Shown one piece after another: positions 16,579-28,372 of a stretch of DNA of 64,000 nt; position 1 is the stretch's first letter, and every line of letters begins with the position of its first letter. The stretch is from Cypionkella aquatica (GTDB lineage: Bacteria > Pseudomonadota > Alphaproteobacteria > Rhodobacterales > Rhodobacteraceae). The notes beneath the pieces were generated by a model. It was not told the origin of the DNA and did no database searches. It was given only the letters and a program-made list of their open reading frames with translations. The stretch lies in contig NZ_BSPP01000007.1 of the NCBI RefSeq assembly GCF_030161095.1, forward strand, positions 1 to 64,000, read 5' to 3'. Position numbers and translations under genes: made by a program.

Positions 16579-18215
16579 GGAGCACGCGGGCTTGAGAGCG
16601 GACAGGGTTGCGGCGCATTGGGTATTTGTTGGCCGATGAAGTGGATCAGCGCATCCAGCTGTTCCAGCGCTTGCGGCAGCAGGGTGCGAAAGGTGCCGCG
16701 ATCGGGGGCGGGCTGATGCGCAAGCTGGTTCAGCGCCTGTGCCAGTTGGTGCAGCTGAGTCGCCCCGGCGGTGCCCGCCAGCGCGATCATCACATGGGTG
16801 TGGCGGCGCAGGGTGGTCCAATCGGGGCCATGCGAGGCGGCAAGCAGGCCGCGCTCGGTGGCGCGCAGGTCTTGCAGCAGGTGTTCCAGCAGCTCGGCTG
16901 CCACGGCGGGGCCTGCCATGGACAAAAGCTGCTGCAGCTGCGCCGGTTCAATCTGGGGGGCAAGGTTTTGCGCGGGTGCGTTGCGATGCAGCACTTGGCG
17001 CACGGCATCGGCCAAGGCCTGCGCATCCAGCACGGGTTTACACAGCAGGCCATCGGCCCCGGCGGCAAGGATGGCGGTTTTGTTGGCGCGCAGCTGATAG
17101 GCGGTGATGGCAAGCACCGGCAGCTTGGCCTGCGCCCCGGCAGAGCTGCGGATATGGCCGATCACTTCAAGCCCGTTCATCTGCGGCATCTCGATGTCGA
17201 TCAGCAGCGCGTCAAAGCTTTGCTGTTGCAGGGCTTGAATGGCTTGCTGCCCGTCGGCGACGGTGGTGACGCTGGCGCCTTGGCTGGTCAGCTGATGGGC
17301 CAGCACCAGCCGCCCGGTTTCGCTGTCATCGGCGACAAGCAAGCGCAGGTTTGCCAGCACTTGCAGGTTAGGCTTCATCGGCTTGGCGGTTTGCGGCTGT
17401 GGGGGAAAGGCGGTGGCGCTGGCAAGCGGCAGATGCACCACGATCTGCGCGCCGCCTTTGGCGTGATTGCTGGCGCTTATGCCACCGCCAGCGTGGGTCA
17501 CCATCTGCCAGACGATATGCAGCCCCATGCCAGAGCCGGGGGTGTTGTGGTGTTCGCCGCGATTGCCGCAACTGTAAAGCCGCGACAGGGTATCGGCGGA
17601 AAAGCCCTTGCCTTGGTCCTGCACCGTTATCTGCAGGGCGGGGCCGCTTTGTTCGACCAGCCGCAGATCGCAGCTGATGCAGCCGGTATCGGCGTATTTG
17701 ATCGCATTGTTCAACAGATTGGACAGCACGCGCTCGACCACCACGCCGTCAAGCGCAAGTTCGGCGGGCAGGTCGGTGGCGTGCAGCTGAAACTCTAGCC
17801 CAAGCTGATGCGCCCGGGCGGTCCAGCGCAGCTGCAGGCTTTGCAGCAGGGCGTGGGTTTGCAGACTGGGCGCACGGCTTTGGGGATCATCCAGCAGTAG
17901 AACCAGCGCCTGTTCCATCAAGAGGGCAAGCGCTTCGCTGGCGGCGCGGGTGCGCGCGATGTGCAGCCGAGGCTCGGACGGCAGCTGGTGCGGGTCGATC
18001 AGGCGCAGCCCGCCGATCACCTCTGACAAGGCGGCGCGCAGATCATGGCCCAGCAGGGTGATGTCGGCGGGCGGCGTCTGGGGATAGGGCGTGCCAGATG
18101 AGATGCCCGCCGTAATGCCAGCCGTAATGCCGGACTCATGGCCGGAAATCTGGCCATCGCCCCGATCGGGGGTGGGTGGTGCTGTGGCAGAACGATCAGG
18201 CGAAGGGCTGTGCAT
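16572..18215 (-). CDS. soluble hybrid histidine kinase with receiver and HPt-like domain
   Basis: A 547-aa protein without membrane segments or a recognisable input domain. A Ser/Pro-rich start with ITAG repeats is followed by a HisKA-like helix with His57 (TLLGHDLRAAL), an HATPase domain (N-box LSNLLNNAIKYAD, G1 DQGKGF, G2 GSGMGLHIV), a receiver (DDS near 297, Asp340 in LLIDIEMP, Lys near 393) and an HPt-like helical C-terminus (RRHTHVMIALAGTAGATQL). In that last domain Ile sits where the phospho-His normally stands; His472/474 lie one turn earlier. The gene overlaps the sigma-54 activator and follows dctP by 88 bp, suggesting a phosphorelay linked to the DctP ligand. Confidence 0.82.
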   Translation of the reverse strand: MHSPSPDRSATAPPTPDRGDGQISGHESGITAGITAGISSGTPYPQTPPADITLLGHDLRAALSEVIGGLRLIDPHQLPSEPRLHIARTRAASEALALLMEQALVLLLDDPQSRAPSLQTHALLQSLQLRWTARAHQLGLEFQLHATDLPAELALDGVVVERVLSNLLNNAIKYADTGCISCDLRLVEQSGPALQITVQDQGKGFSADTLSRLYSCGNRGEHHNTPGSGMGLHIVWQMVTHAGGGISASNHAKGGAQIVVHLPLASATAFPPQPQTAKPMKPNLQVLANLRLLVADDSETGRLVLAHQLTSQGASVTTVADGQQAIQALQQQSFDALLIDIEMPQMNGLEVIGHIRSSAGAQAKLPVLAITAYQLRANKTAILAAGADGLLCKPVLDAQALADAVRQVLHRNAPAQNLAPQIEPAQLQQLLSMAGPAVAAELLEHLLQDLRATERGLLAASHGPDWTTLRRHTHVMIALAGTAGATQLHQLAQALNQLAHQPAPDRGTFRTLLPQALEQLDALIHFIGQQIPNAPQPCPLSSPRAPW

Positions 18216-18303
18216 GCGGACATGGTTACCCCTTGCGGCGGCATTGTCCAGTGCATCGCGCCTGACGCTTTGCGCACAGGCCTTTGTGCAGCAACGGGGG
18301 GCT

Positions 18304-19311
18304 TTAGTCAGCGGCTGCGGTTGCGGCGCGCACGGCGGCAAGGGTTTCGACCCCGATGCGCGGGGCCATCGCATCTGCCACGGGGGCGAGGGCGGCTTTC
18401 CATGCGGTCAGCTCATCCGGGGTAAGGTCGTGAAACGTGGTCAGGCCTTCGGCTTTCATCCGTTGCAAGGCGGCTTCGTTTTCGCCTTTTGCGATGCCGT
18501 TGGCGTACACCGTCGCCTCGGCCATCGCTTGTTCTAGGGCCGCGCGCAGATCGGCGGGCAGGTCATCCCAGAATTTCTGGTTCACGATCACCGCATAGCC
18601 CAGATAGCCGTGGTTCGAGACGGTGGCGTATTTCTGCACTTGGGTGATGCGTTGTGTCGCCATGTTCGAGGGCGTGTTCTCGGCACCGTCAACCACGCCA
18701 GTTTGCAGCGCCTGATAGACCTCCGAAAACGCAATCGCCTGTGGCACCGCGCCAAGCGCGATCATTTGCGCCTCGGACACCCGCGAGGATTGGACGCGCA
18801 TCTGCAAGCCGATGAAATCTTTCGGCAGATACAGCGGGCGGTTTGCCGACATGATCTTGAAGCCATTGTCCCAGAACGCAAGGCCCGTGATGCCCTTGTC
18901 TTGCAGCTTGGCCAGCATGGCCCGGCCCAGATCGCCTTGGGTCACGGCATGCAGAGCGTCGTAGTTGGGGAAGATGAAGGGCAGGTCGAACACCTCAAAA
19001 TCCTGCACGCCAAGCGGCGCGAATTTTGCCAGCGACGGGGCCAGCATCTGCACCGCCCCCAGTTGCAGGGCGTCGAGTTCTTCCTTGTCTTTGTAAAGCT
19101 GGCTGTTGGGATAGACCTGCACATCGACGCCGCCGTTGCTGTAGCGCTCGGCGAGTTCTTCAAACTTGAGCGCCGCCTTGCCTTTGGGGGTGTCTGGTGC
19201 TGCGACATGGCTGAATTTGATCACAAGCGGCGCTGCACCGGCAAGATTTCCTTGCGCCATGCCGCAGGACACAAGCCCCGCCAACAGCAAGATCTTGAAA
19301 GGGTTGCGCAT
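18304..19311 (-). CDS. dctP: TRAP transporter solute-binding protein (DctP family)
   Basis: A 335-aa periplasmic binding protein with a Sec signal peptide of about 26 residues. DctP features are VIKFSHVAAPDTPKGKAALKFEELAERYS at the mature start, the dicarboxylate-clamp region (LQMRVQSSRVSEAQM, containing the conserved Arg) and VVDGAENTPSNM. GGAGG stands just upstream of the ATG. C4-dicarboxylates are the likely ligands given the DctS-like sensor next door. The DctQ and DctM membrane subunits, usually in the same operon, are absent here: the next genes are a hybrid kinase and a sigma-54 activator. The protein may serve sensing, or pair with a transporter elsewhere. Confidence 0.88.
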   Translation of the reverse strand: MRNPFKILLLAGLVSCGMAQGNLAGAAPLVIKFSHVAAPDTPKGKAALKFEELAERYSNGGVDVQVYPNSQLYKDKEELDALQLGAVQMLAPSLAKFAPLGVQDFEVFDLPFIFPNYDALHAVTQGDLGRAMLAKLQDKGITGLAFWDNGFKIMSANRPLYLPKDFIGLQMRVQSSRVSEAQMIALGAVPQAIAFSEVYQALQTGVVDGAENTPSNMATQRITQVQKYATVSNHGYLGYAVIVNQKFWDDLPADLRAALEQAMAEATVYANGIAKGENEAALQRMKAEGLTTFHDLTPDELTAWKAALAPVADAMAPRIGVETLAAVRAATAAAD

Positions 19312-19441
19312 ATCAGCCTCCGGTCCAAGCCGCCTTTTGGCAGGTCAGGCCGCATCATGCCAACAATAGCGGCTTTGCACCATTGCCGATTTTCGTGATA
19401 GTGCAGAGCAACAGGGTTCCAGGTCAGGGCGGCAAAAGCCA

Positions 19442-21532
19442 ATGCAACACGATGCGCTGCAAAGGGGAGCAAAGCCGCTGAGAGGCCAGAACGGTGCTGG
19501 TCAGACTGAGGTGGGCCACACTGACGTAGGCCAAAACAACAGCGCCTCTGCCCGCCTTGCGGCTGATCCGTGGACGCTGGGGGCCACGCCGCTTGCGCGC
19601 CGGGTTGATCTGTTGTCGCTGATCCCGCTGGTGGCCATCGTCACGCTGCTGATCCTTGTGGGCGCGCTGGTTTGGCTGGTCAACCGCACCGACGAGGATC
19701 GCGCCCGCACCAAACTGGCCACCGATGCGCTTTGGGTGGAGCAGACGCTGCGGTTTCAGCTTTCGGTCGATGAGGACATGCTGGTGCGGATGGCGTTGGA
19801 GGGGCTGAACACGCAGCGGCCCGCGCCAGCTGATGCCGTGGCCTCGGGCGGTGATATTCTTGAAAGCCGCGCAAGGCTGCATATCGCCGCCAACCCCGAA
19901 GTGCTGTCGGTGATCTGGTATGATGCGCAGGGCAATATCAGCCGCGCGGTGCCGGGCCGCTCCGCGCCATCGGATGCAGAGTTGATCCAGCGCTTGCTGC
20001 GCAACAAGACGGTGTCAAGCCGCCCGATCTATGGCCAGATTGCGGGCGCGCGGGTCAGTTTTGCGATGCGCCCGCAAGAGGATGGCGGCGCGGTCGCTGT
20101 GACGATTTCACTGCCTCTGATGTTGGAGCGTCATATCCCGTGGTGGATTGCCGAACAGTATTCGGTGCAGCTTGCGGCGTCGGATGGCACCACTTTGGCC
20201 GAACGCGCGCGGCGTGCGCCTGATGGCAACACCACCCCGCATAGCATCAGTTTTGATCCGCCCCTGCGCGGCACCACGCTGCAAATCAGCCCTTATGCGC
20301 CCTCGGCTGCCTTTGCCAACACCTTGATTTTGGCGGCGATTGCGGGGCTGACGGGCTTTGCCATTCTGGCCTTGCTGGCGCTTTACCGCAACGCCACCCG
20401 CCGCCGTCATGCCGAATTGCGCCTGCGCGGCGAGATGGCGTTTCGCCGCTCGATGGAGGACAGTCTGACGGTGGGCTTGCGGGCCAAGGACCACAATGGC
20501 CGCATCCTTTACGTCAATCAGGCGTTCTGCAATCTGGTTGGCTGGCCTGCCGAGACGCTGATCGGTCATGACGCGCCGATGCCGTATTGGGCGCCGGACC
20601 AGCTGACCGCGACCCTTGCACGCCACCGCGCCTTGGCGGAAGGCGGGGCCAAGGCGCAGGCGTTTGAAACCTATTTCCGCCGCAGCGATGGCAGCACGAT
20701 TGACGTGCAGGTCTATGAAGCGCCGTTGATCGACGCTCAGGGCACCCATCGCGGCTGGATGGGGTCGGTGATTGACATCACAGATAGCAAACGCGCGGCA
20801 AAGCTGGCGCGGGCGCAGGATGAAAGTCTGGCGCGCACCGGGCGCTTGGTGACTTTGGGCGAGATGGCATCGACATTGGCGCACGAGCTGAACCAGCCGC
20901 TGTCGGCGATCGCAAGCTATGCCGCAGGCGGTCTGAATTTGTTGGAGCGCGGCCAGAGTGATCCTGCGATGCTGACCCAAGCGCTGGAGAAAATGCAGGT
21001 GCAGTCGCGCCGCGCGGGCCAGATCATTCGCGGTATTCAGGATTTCGTCAAGAAACGCGAGCCGCGTTTTGATGATGTGCAACTTTCTGATATTATTCGG
21101 GAAACCATCGGCTTTCTGGCCGCCACCGCGCGCGAGAACCAAGTGCAGATCAGCGCGGATCTCGCCCCGGTCGGCACCTTGCGCGCCGACCGTATCTTGC
21201 TGGAACAGGTGCTGATCAACCTGATCCGCAACGGCATCGAGGCGATGCAAAGCCAGCGCCACGGCGATCAGCTGACGGTTTCGCTGCGGCCAAAGGGCAA
21301 TGGGGCGGTGATCGAGATTGCCGACCAAGGCAGCGGCATTGCACCTGAAATCGACGGGCATTTGTTTGATGCGTTCAGCTCGACCAAATCCGAAGGCATG
21401 GGGATGGGGTTGAACATTTGCCGCTCGATCATCGAGCTGCATCGCGGTCAGCTGACCCATCACGCCCGCCCGGGCGGCGGCACGATCTTTTCGGTCGTCC
21501 TTCCCGCCATTGCACAAGAGGAGGTGGCATGA
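19442..21532 (+). CDS. dctS: PAS-domain sensor histidine kinase (DctS/DctB-like)
   Basis: A 696-aa membrane sensor. The first membrane helix is at about 55-78 (LSLIPLVAIVTLLILVGALVW), a periplasmic region of some 215 residues follows, then a second helix (ILAAIAGLTGFAILALLALY). The cytosolic part has a PAS domain (ILYVNQAFCNLVGW), HisKA with His481 (STLAHELNQPLSAIASYA) and an HATPase domain (NGIEAM, GSGIAP, GMGMGLNICRSI). This layout is that of Rhodobacter capsulatus DctS, which senses C4-dicarboxylates. It is divergent from dctP (130 bp between starts) and overlaps its regulator by four bases. Confidence 0.86.
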   Translation: MQHDALQRGAKPLRGQNGAGQTEVGHTDVGQNNSASARLAADPWTLGATPLARRVDLLSLIPLVAIVTLLILVGALVWLVNRTDEDRARTKLATDALWVEQTLRFQLSVDEDMLVRMALEGLNTQRPAPADAVASGGDILESRARLHIAANPEVLSVIWYDAQGNISRAVPGRSAPSDAELIQRLLRNKTVSSRPIYGQIAGARVSFAMRPQEDGGAVAVTISLPLMLERHIPWWIAEQYSVQLAASDGTTLAERARRAPDGNTTPHSISFDPPLRGTTLQISPYAPSAAFANTLILAAIAGLTGFAILALLALYRNATRRRHAELRLRGEMAFRRSMEDSLTVGLRAKDHNGRILYVNQAFCNLVGWPAETLIGHDAPMPYWAPDQLTATLARHRALAEGGAKAQAFETYFRRSDGSTIDVQVYEAPLIDAQGTHRGWMGSVIDITDSKRAAKLARAQDESLARTGRLVTLGEMASTLAHELNQPLSAIASYAAGGLNLLERGQSDPAMLTQALEKMQVQSRRAGQIIRGIQDFVKKREPRFDDVQLSDIIRETIGFLAATARENQVQISADLAPVGTLRADRILLEQVLINLIRNGIEAMQSQRHGDQLTVSLRPKGNGAVIEIADQGSGIAPEIDGHLFDAFSSTKSEGMGMGLNICRSIIELHRGQLTHHARPGGGTIFSVVLPAIAQEEVA

Positions 21533-22146
21533 GCGATTTTGCTTCGGGGGATGTGGCGCAGACGGGCCTTGTGCATATCGTGGATGATGAAGAAACCATC
21601 AGGGATTCGTTGCAATTCCTGTTTGCATCGCGCGGGATCGCGGCGCAGGTCTGGCCCTCGGGCGAGGCGTTCTTGCAGGCGAACCCCAGTGCCGCCTGCA
21701 TCATTCTGGATGTGCGGATGGGTGGTTTGTCGGGGCCAGAGGTGTTTGATCAGCTGCGCGCGCAGGGGTCAGAGGCTCCGGTGATCTTTCTGACCGGACA
21801 TGCGGATGTGCCGATTGCGGTGCAGGCGCTGAAAGCCGGGGCGTTTGATTTTGTCGAAAAGCCGTTCAACGACAATCAGATCGTTGATCTGGCCCTGAAG
21901 GCCATCGCCGCACATGCCGAACAGATGCAGAAATCGGGTGCGCGGCAGGATATTCAGCGGCGTCTGGATGCGCTGTCGGTGCGCGAGGCCGAGGTGATGC
22001 GGCTGATGTTGCAGGGGCAGTTGAACAAGCAGATCGCCGACATTCTGGGCATCGCGATGCGCACGGTCGAGGTGCATCGCAGTCGGGTCATGGCCAAGAT
22101 GGGCGCGCGCAATGTGGCAGAGCTGGCGGCGGTGCTGAAGGATTAG
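21529..22146 (+). CDS. dctR: FixJ/NarL-family response regulator (DctR-like)
   Basis: A 205-aa regulator: receiver domain with phospho-acceptor Asp61 (CIILDVRMGG) and the conserved FVEKPF lysine, then a LuxR-type HTH (LSVREAEVMRLMLQGQLNKQIADILGI, RTVEVHRSRVMAKM). It starts within the stop of the sensor gene (ATGA), so the pair is co-translated. In R. capsulatus the equivalent DctR activates the dctPQM TRAP genes, so the divergent dctP promoter is the expected target here. Confidence 0.87.
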   Translation: MSDFASGDVAQTGLVHIVDDEETIRDSLQFLFASRGIAAQVWPSGEAFLQANPSAACIILDVRMGGLSGPEVFDQLRAQGSEAPVIFLTGHADVPIAVQALKAGAFDFVEKPFNDNQIVDLALKAIAAHAEQMQKSGARQDIQRRLDALSVREAEVMRLMLQGQLNKQIADILGIAMRTVEVHRSRVMAKMGARNVAELAAVLKD

Positions 22147-22279
22147 CGGCGGGTTGCGTCGCATCTTGAACCTTTGCGGGCTTGGGTGCAAAGCTGGCGC
22201 TGCGCCGATGATGCGCTGATTTTCCGAGTATTCTTGCAGCAAAGGGCGACGGAAGGGCCACTTTCCGCGTGGGGCGTGT

Positions 22280-23638
22280 ATGGCAGAGACAGAAGTGACA
22301 GGTGCTGGCGTGTCAGTGCCGAAATTCGTCGAGGGCAATCTTTTCCGCCATATCACGGTGATGTCGCTGACCAATTCGGTCGGGCTGATGGCGATCTTTG
22401 CCGTCGATCTGATCAATATGGTGTTTATTTCCATGTTGAATCAAGAGGATGTGACGGCAGCGGTCGGCTATGCCGGGGCGATCCTGTTCTTTACCACCTC
22501 TTTTGGCATCGGGCTGTCGATTGCGGTCTCGGCCTTGGTGGCGCGGGCGGTGGGGCAGCGCGATCTGGTGTTGGCGCGTGAAAAGGCCACCAATGGCATG
22601 ATCCTTGGCATCGGCTTTGGCATTGTGTTTGCCGCCGTGGTCTGGGCGTTTTTGCCCGGCATTGTCAGTCTGCTGGGGGCCGAGGGGCGCACGCATGATC
22701 TGACCGTGCATTTTCTGCGCATCGTGATCCCGGCGCAGCCGTTTCTGATGGTGGGGATGATCGGCGGCGCGATCCTGCGCAGCCATGGCGATGCCCGGCG
22801 GGCGATGGCCTGCACGCTTTGGGGCGCGCTTGCCAATGCGATTTTGGACCCGATCCTGATTTTCGGCCTGCATCTGGATCTGACCGGGGCGGCGATTGCG
22901 TCGGTTGTGTCGCGGCTGGTGATTGCGGCCACGGTGTTGCAGCCGATCCTGCGCTATCATGGCGGCTTTGACAGACCCTCGGTGGCGGGGCTGAAGGCCG
23001 ATCTGGCACCGATCTCGGCGATTGCCGGGCCTGCGATCCTGACGCAAGTGGCGACGCCTTTGGGGCAAGCCATGGTGACGCGGATGGTGTCGGGCTATGG
23101 CGAGGCCGCGGTGGCGGGGATGGCGATTGCGGGGCGGCTGACCCCGGTGGCTTTGGGGGTGATTTTTGCGCTATCCGGCGCGATTGGCCCGATTATCGGC
23201 CAGAATTACGGGGCAGGGCGGATGGACCGGGTGCGGCGGACGTTCCTTGATGGTCTTGTCTTTACCGCTATCGTTGTGGTGATCGTCACCGTGATCCTGT
23301 TCGCCCTGCGCGCGCCGATTGCGGATCTGTTCCACGCCCAAGGGGTGACGCGCGATCTGGTTTATCTGTTCTGCGGCCCGCTATGCCTGTTGTTTTTCTT
23401 TAACGGCGCGATCTTCATGGCCAATGCGGCGTGCAACAATCTGGGCCGCCCGCTGACCTCGACCCTGATCAACTGGGGCCGTCACACCATTGGCACGGTG
23501 CCGTTTGCATGGTGGTTTTCGCAGTATTGGGGCGCGTCTGGCGTGTTGATCGGGCAGGCGTTCGGCGGGGTGATCTTTGGCGTGCTGGGCGTCTGGCTGG
23601 CCTACCGGGTGATTTTGGCGACGCCTGCGCGGATTTAA
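22280..23638 (+). CDS. MATE family multidrug/metabolite exporter
   Basis: A 452-aa inner-membrane protein with about twelve hydrophobic helices in two homologous halves. Typical family stretches are FRHITVMSLTNSVGLMAIFAVD near the start, GYAGAILFFTTSFGIGLSIAVSALVARAVGQ near 65-95, and GPIIGQNYGAGRMDRVRRTF in the second half. MATE proteins exchange Na+ or H+ for cationic compounds; the substrate cannot be told. It is monocistronic, following dctR by 133 bp and preceding the glycine riboswitch. Confidence 0.9.
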   Translation: MAETEVTGAGVSVPKFVEGNLFRHITVMSLTNSVGLMAIFAVDLINMVFISMLNQEDVTAAVGYAGAILFFTTSFGIGLSIAVSALVARAVGQRDLVLAREKATNGMILGIGFGIVFAAVVWAFLPGIVSLLGAEGRTHDLTVHFLRIVIPAQPFLMVGMIGGAILRSHGDARRAMACTLWGALANAILDPILIFGLHLDLTGAAIASVVSRLVIAATVLQPILRYHGGFDRPSVAGLKADLAPISAIAGPAILTQVATPLGQAMVTRMVSGYGEAAVAGMAIAGRLTPVALGVIFALSGAIGPIIGQNYGAGRMDRVRRTFLDGLVFTAIVVVIVTVILFALRAPIADLFHAQGVTRDLVYLFCGPLCLLFFFNGAIFMANAACNNLGRPLTSTLINWGRHTIGTVPFAWWFSQYWGASGVLIGQAFGGVIFGVLGVWLAYRVILATPARI

Positions 23639-23721
23639 GCGTGTCGCAAAATCATCGCATACCGTCGTATTCTTTTCACTTGCAAGCGCCACAGCCTCTG
23701 GGCTAGCTAAAGGTGTCAGGA

Positions 23722-23889
23722 TCGGGAGAATCCAGCAGGAAACTTCTGGTGCCGAAGGAGCAACCGCCCCGGTAAACTCTCAGGCTCAAGGACCGTCTTG
23801 ACAGACAGACTCTGGAGAGTGGTGCAGCAGCACCCGCCGAAGGGATAACGATCTCAGGCGCCCAAATCGGGTATAGACAGAGGGGGCAT
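23722..23889 (+). promoter_or_regulatory. tandem glycine riboswitch ahead of gcvTHP
   Basis: The leader contains both hallmark halves of a tandem glycine riboswitch. Aptamer 1 runs from about TCGGGAGAATCC (23722) through GCCGAAGGAGCAA, CCCCGG, AACTCTCAGGCTCAAGGACCG and a stem ending GGAGAGT at 23820. Aptamer 2 has CACCCGCCGAAGGGATAAC, ATCTCAGGC and a final GACAGAGGGG near 23886. The gcvT start lies 55 bases further on. Glycine binding should turn on expression of the cleavage system. Boundaries are approximate by eye; I see no obvious terminator stem between it and gcvT, so control may be at translation. Confidence 0.92.
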
Positions 23890-23943
23890 CGAGGGGTGGG
23901 GATTGGCCCGCCTGATCGATGCCGGATTCCGTTTCCGGCAGGT

Positions 23944-25080
23944 ATGGAGGCGGCTTTGGCCGAAGAATTGTTTAGGTTGGGGTTGCACGATCTGCATGTC
24001 AGCTTGGGCGGCAAAATGGTGCCGTTCGCAGGCTATGAGATGCCAGTGCAATATCCCGCAGGCGTGATGAAGGAACATCTGCACACCCGCAGCGCGGCTG
24101 GTCTGTTTGATGTCAGCCATATGGGGCAGGTGATCTTGCGCCCGCGTGGCAGCTATGAAGCCTTGGCGCTGGCGTTTGAGACGCTGATGCCGGTTGATGT
24201 GCTGGGCGTGGCCGAGGGGCGTCAGCGCTATGGGCTGTTTACCAACGAAACCGGGGGCATCCTTGATGATCTGATGTTCGCCAATCGCGGCGATCATATT
24301 TTCGTCGTGGTCAATGCCGCCTGCAAATCCGCCGATCTTGCCCATATGCAGGCGCATCTTTCGGACGATGCCGAGGTGATCGCGGTCACGGATCGCGGCT
24401 TGCTGGCGCTGCAGGGGCCACTGGCCGAGGCGGCTTTGGCGCGTCTGATCCCCGGCGTGGCTGCGATGCGGTTCATGGATGTGGCGATCCTGCCGTGGCA
24501 GGGTGTGGATCTGTGGATCTCGCGCTCGGGCTATACCGGCGAGGACGGGTATGAGATTTCGGTGCCGGATGCCAGATTGCGCGGCTTTGCCGAGGCGCTG
24601 CTGGATCAGCCCGAGGTGATGCCGATTGGTCTGGGCGCGCGCGACAGCTTGCGGCTAGAGGCGGGGCTGTGCCTTTACGGCCATGACATCGACACCACCA
24701 CCAGCCCGGTCGAGGCGGGGCTGACATGGGCGATCCAGAAAGCGCGGCGTGCGGGTGGCGCGCGGGCGGGCGGCTTCCCCGGTGCGGCGCGTATCTTGCA
24801 GGAATTGGCGGATGGCCCCGATCGCAAGCGCGTGGGTTTGCGCCCCGAGGGTCGCGCGCCAATGCGCGAGCATACCGATCTTTTCAGCCCAGATGGCACG
24901 CCTGTGGGCGAAGTCACCTCGGGCGGTTTTGGTCCCAGTGTCGGCGGGCCGATTGCGATAGGCTATGTGGCCCGCGCTTTTGCCACCCCCGACGCCGGGC
25001 TAGAGGGCGAAGTGCGCGGCAAGCGCCTGCCCGTCACCGTGGCTGATATGCCTTTCCATCCAACCACTTACAAACGCTAA
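23944..25080 (+). CDS. gcvT: glycine cleavage system T protein (aminomethyltransferase)
   Basis: A 378-aa tetrahydrofolate-dependent aminomethyltransferase (EC 2.1.2.10). It releases ammonia from the aminomethyl-lipoyl H protein and makes methylene-THF. Motifs: MVPFAGYEMPVQYP, LFDVSHMGQV, RSGYTGEDGYEISV (containing the folate-binding Asp/Glu region) and LGARDSLRLEAGLCLYGHD. ATG 23944 gives the normal N-terminus; the frame is open from 23896. First gene of gcvTHP behind the riboswitch; gcvH starts nine bases after its stop. Confidence 0.95.
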   Translation: MEAALAEELFRLGLHDLHVSLGGKMVPFAGYEMPVQYPAGVMKEHLHTRSAAGLFDVSHMGQVILRPRGSYEALALAFETLMPVDVLGVAEGRQRYGLFTNETGGILDDLMFANRGDHIFVVVNAACKSADLAHMQAHLSDDAEVIAVTDRGLLALQGPLAEAALARLIPGVAAMRFMDVAILPWQGVDLWISRSGYTGEDGYEISVPDARLRGFAEALLDQPEVMPIGLGARDSLRLEAGLCLYGHDIDTTTSPVEAGLTWAIQKARRAGGARAGGFPGAARILQELADGPDRKRVGLRPEGRAPMREHTDLFSPDGTPVGEVTSGGFGPSVGGPIAIGYVARAFATPDAGLEGEVRGKRLPVTVADMPFHPTTYKR

Positions 25081-25089
25081 AGGTCTGCT

Positions 25090-25449
25090 ATGAAATATAC
25101 CAAAGATCACGAATGGCTGCGCGTCGAGGGCGATGTTGTGGTGGTGGGCATCACAGAACATGCCGCCACTGCGCTGGGCGATGTGGTGTTTATCGAGCTT
25201 CCAGAGGTCGAAACCGTGGTCGCCGAGGGTGACGAGGTTTGCGTGATTGAAAGCGTCAAAGCCGCGTCGGATATTCTGGCGCCGTTGGATGGCGAGATCA
25301 CCGAGATCAACACCAAGCTGGTCGATAACCCGTCCTTGGTGAACGAAGACCCGACCGGAGCGGCATGGTTTTTCAAGATCCGGATCGACGATATGTCGGT
25401 GCTGGATGCCTTGATGGATGAAGATGAATACAACGATTTGATCGGCTGA
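25090..25449 (+). CDS. gcvH: glycine cleavage system H protein
   Basis: A 119-aa lipoyl carrier that shuttles the aminomethyl group between P, T and L proteins. The lipoylation lysine is Lys57 in [11 protein letters not shown]; the start [11 protein letters not shown] is standard. An 85-bp gap with a small hairpin (25467-25485) separates it from gcvP, perhaps allowing different levels of H and P. Confidence 0.97.
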   Translation: MKYTKDHEWLRVEGDVVVVGITEHAATALGDVVFIELPEVETVVAEGDEVCVIESVKAASDILAPLDGEITEINTKLVDNPSLVNEDPTGAAWFFKIRIDDMSVLDALMDEDEYNDLIG

Positions 25450-25466
25450 CCGCCGCTTAAATCTGC

Positions 25467-25485
25467 GAATTTTCTGTGAAAATTC
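25467..25485. other. short hairpin between gcvH and gcvP
   Basis: GAATTTTC-tgt-GAAAATTC is an 8-bp perfect stem with a three-base loop. Without a U-run it is more likely an mRNA-processing or partial attenuation element than a full terminator, because gcvP follows on the same strand. Confidence 0.45.
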
Positions 25486-25534
25486 TGGCCTCCGAATTGT
25501 CGGGGGTTGGTTCTTGCACCCTGAGGGCAGCCAG

Positions 25535-28372
<2,838 letters not shown>

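Noticed and set aside
16579-16821. 81-residue N-terminal extension of the sigma-54 activator
   Set aside because: Low-complexity and overlapping the hybrid kinase C-terminus; ATG 16578 gives the normal receiver-domain start.
19312-19441. Sigma-54 promoter between dctP and dctS
   Set aside because: I looked for GG-N10-GC on both strands and found only near matches (for example around TTGGCATGATGCGG on the minus strand), none good enough to call.
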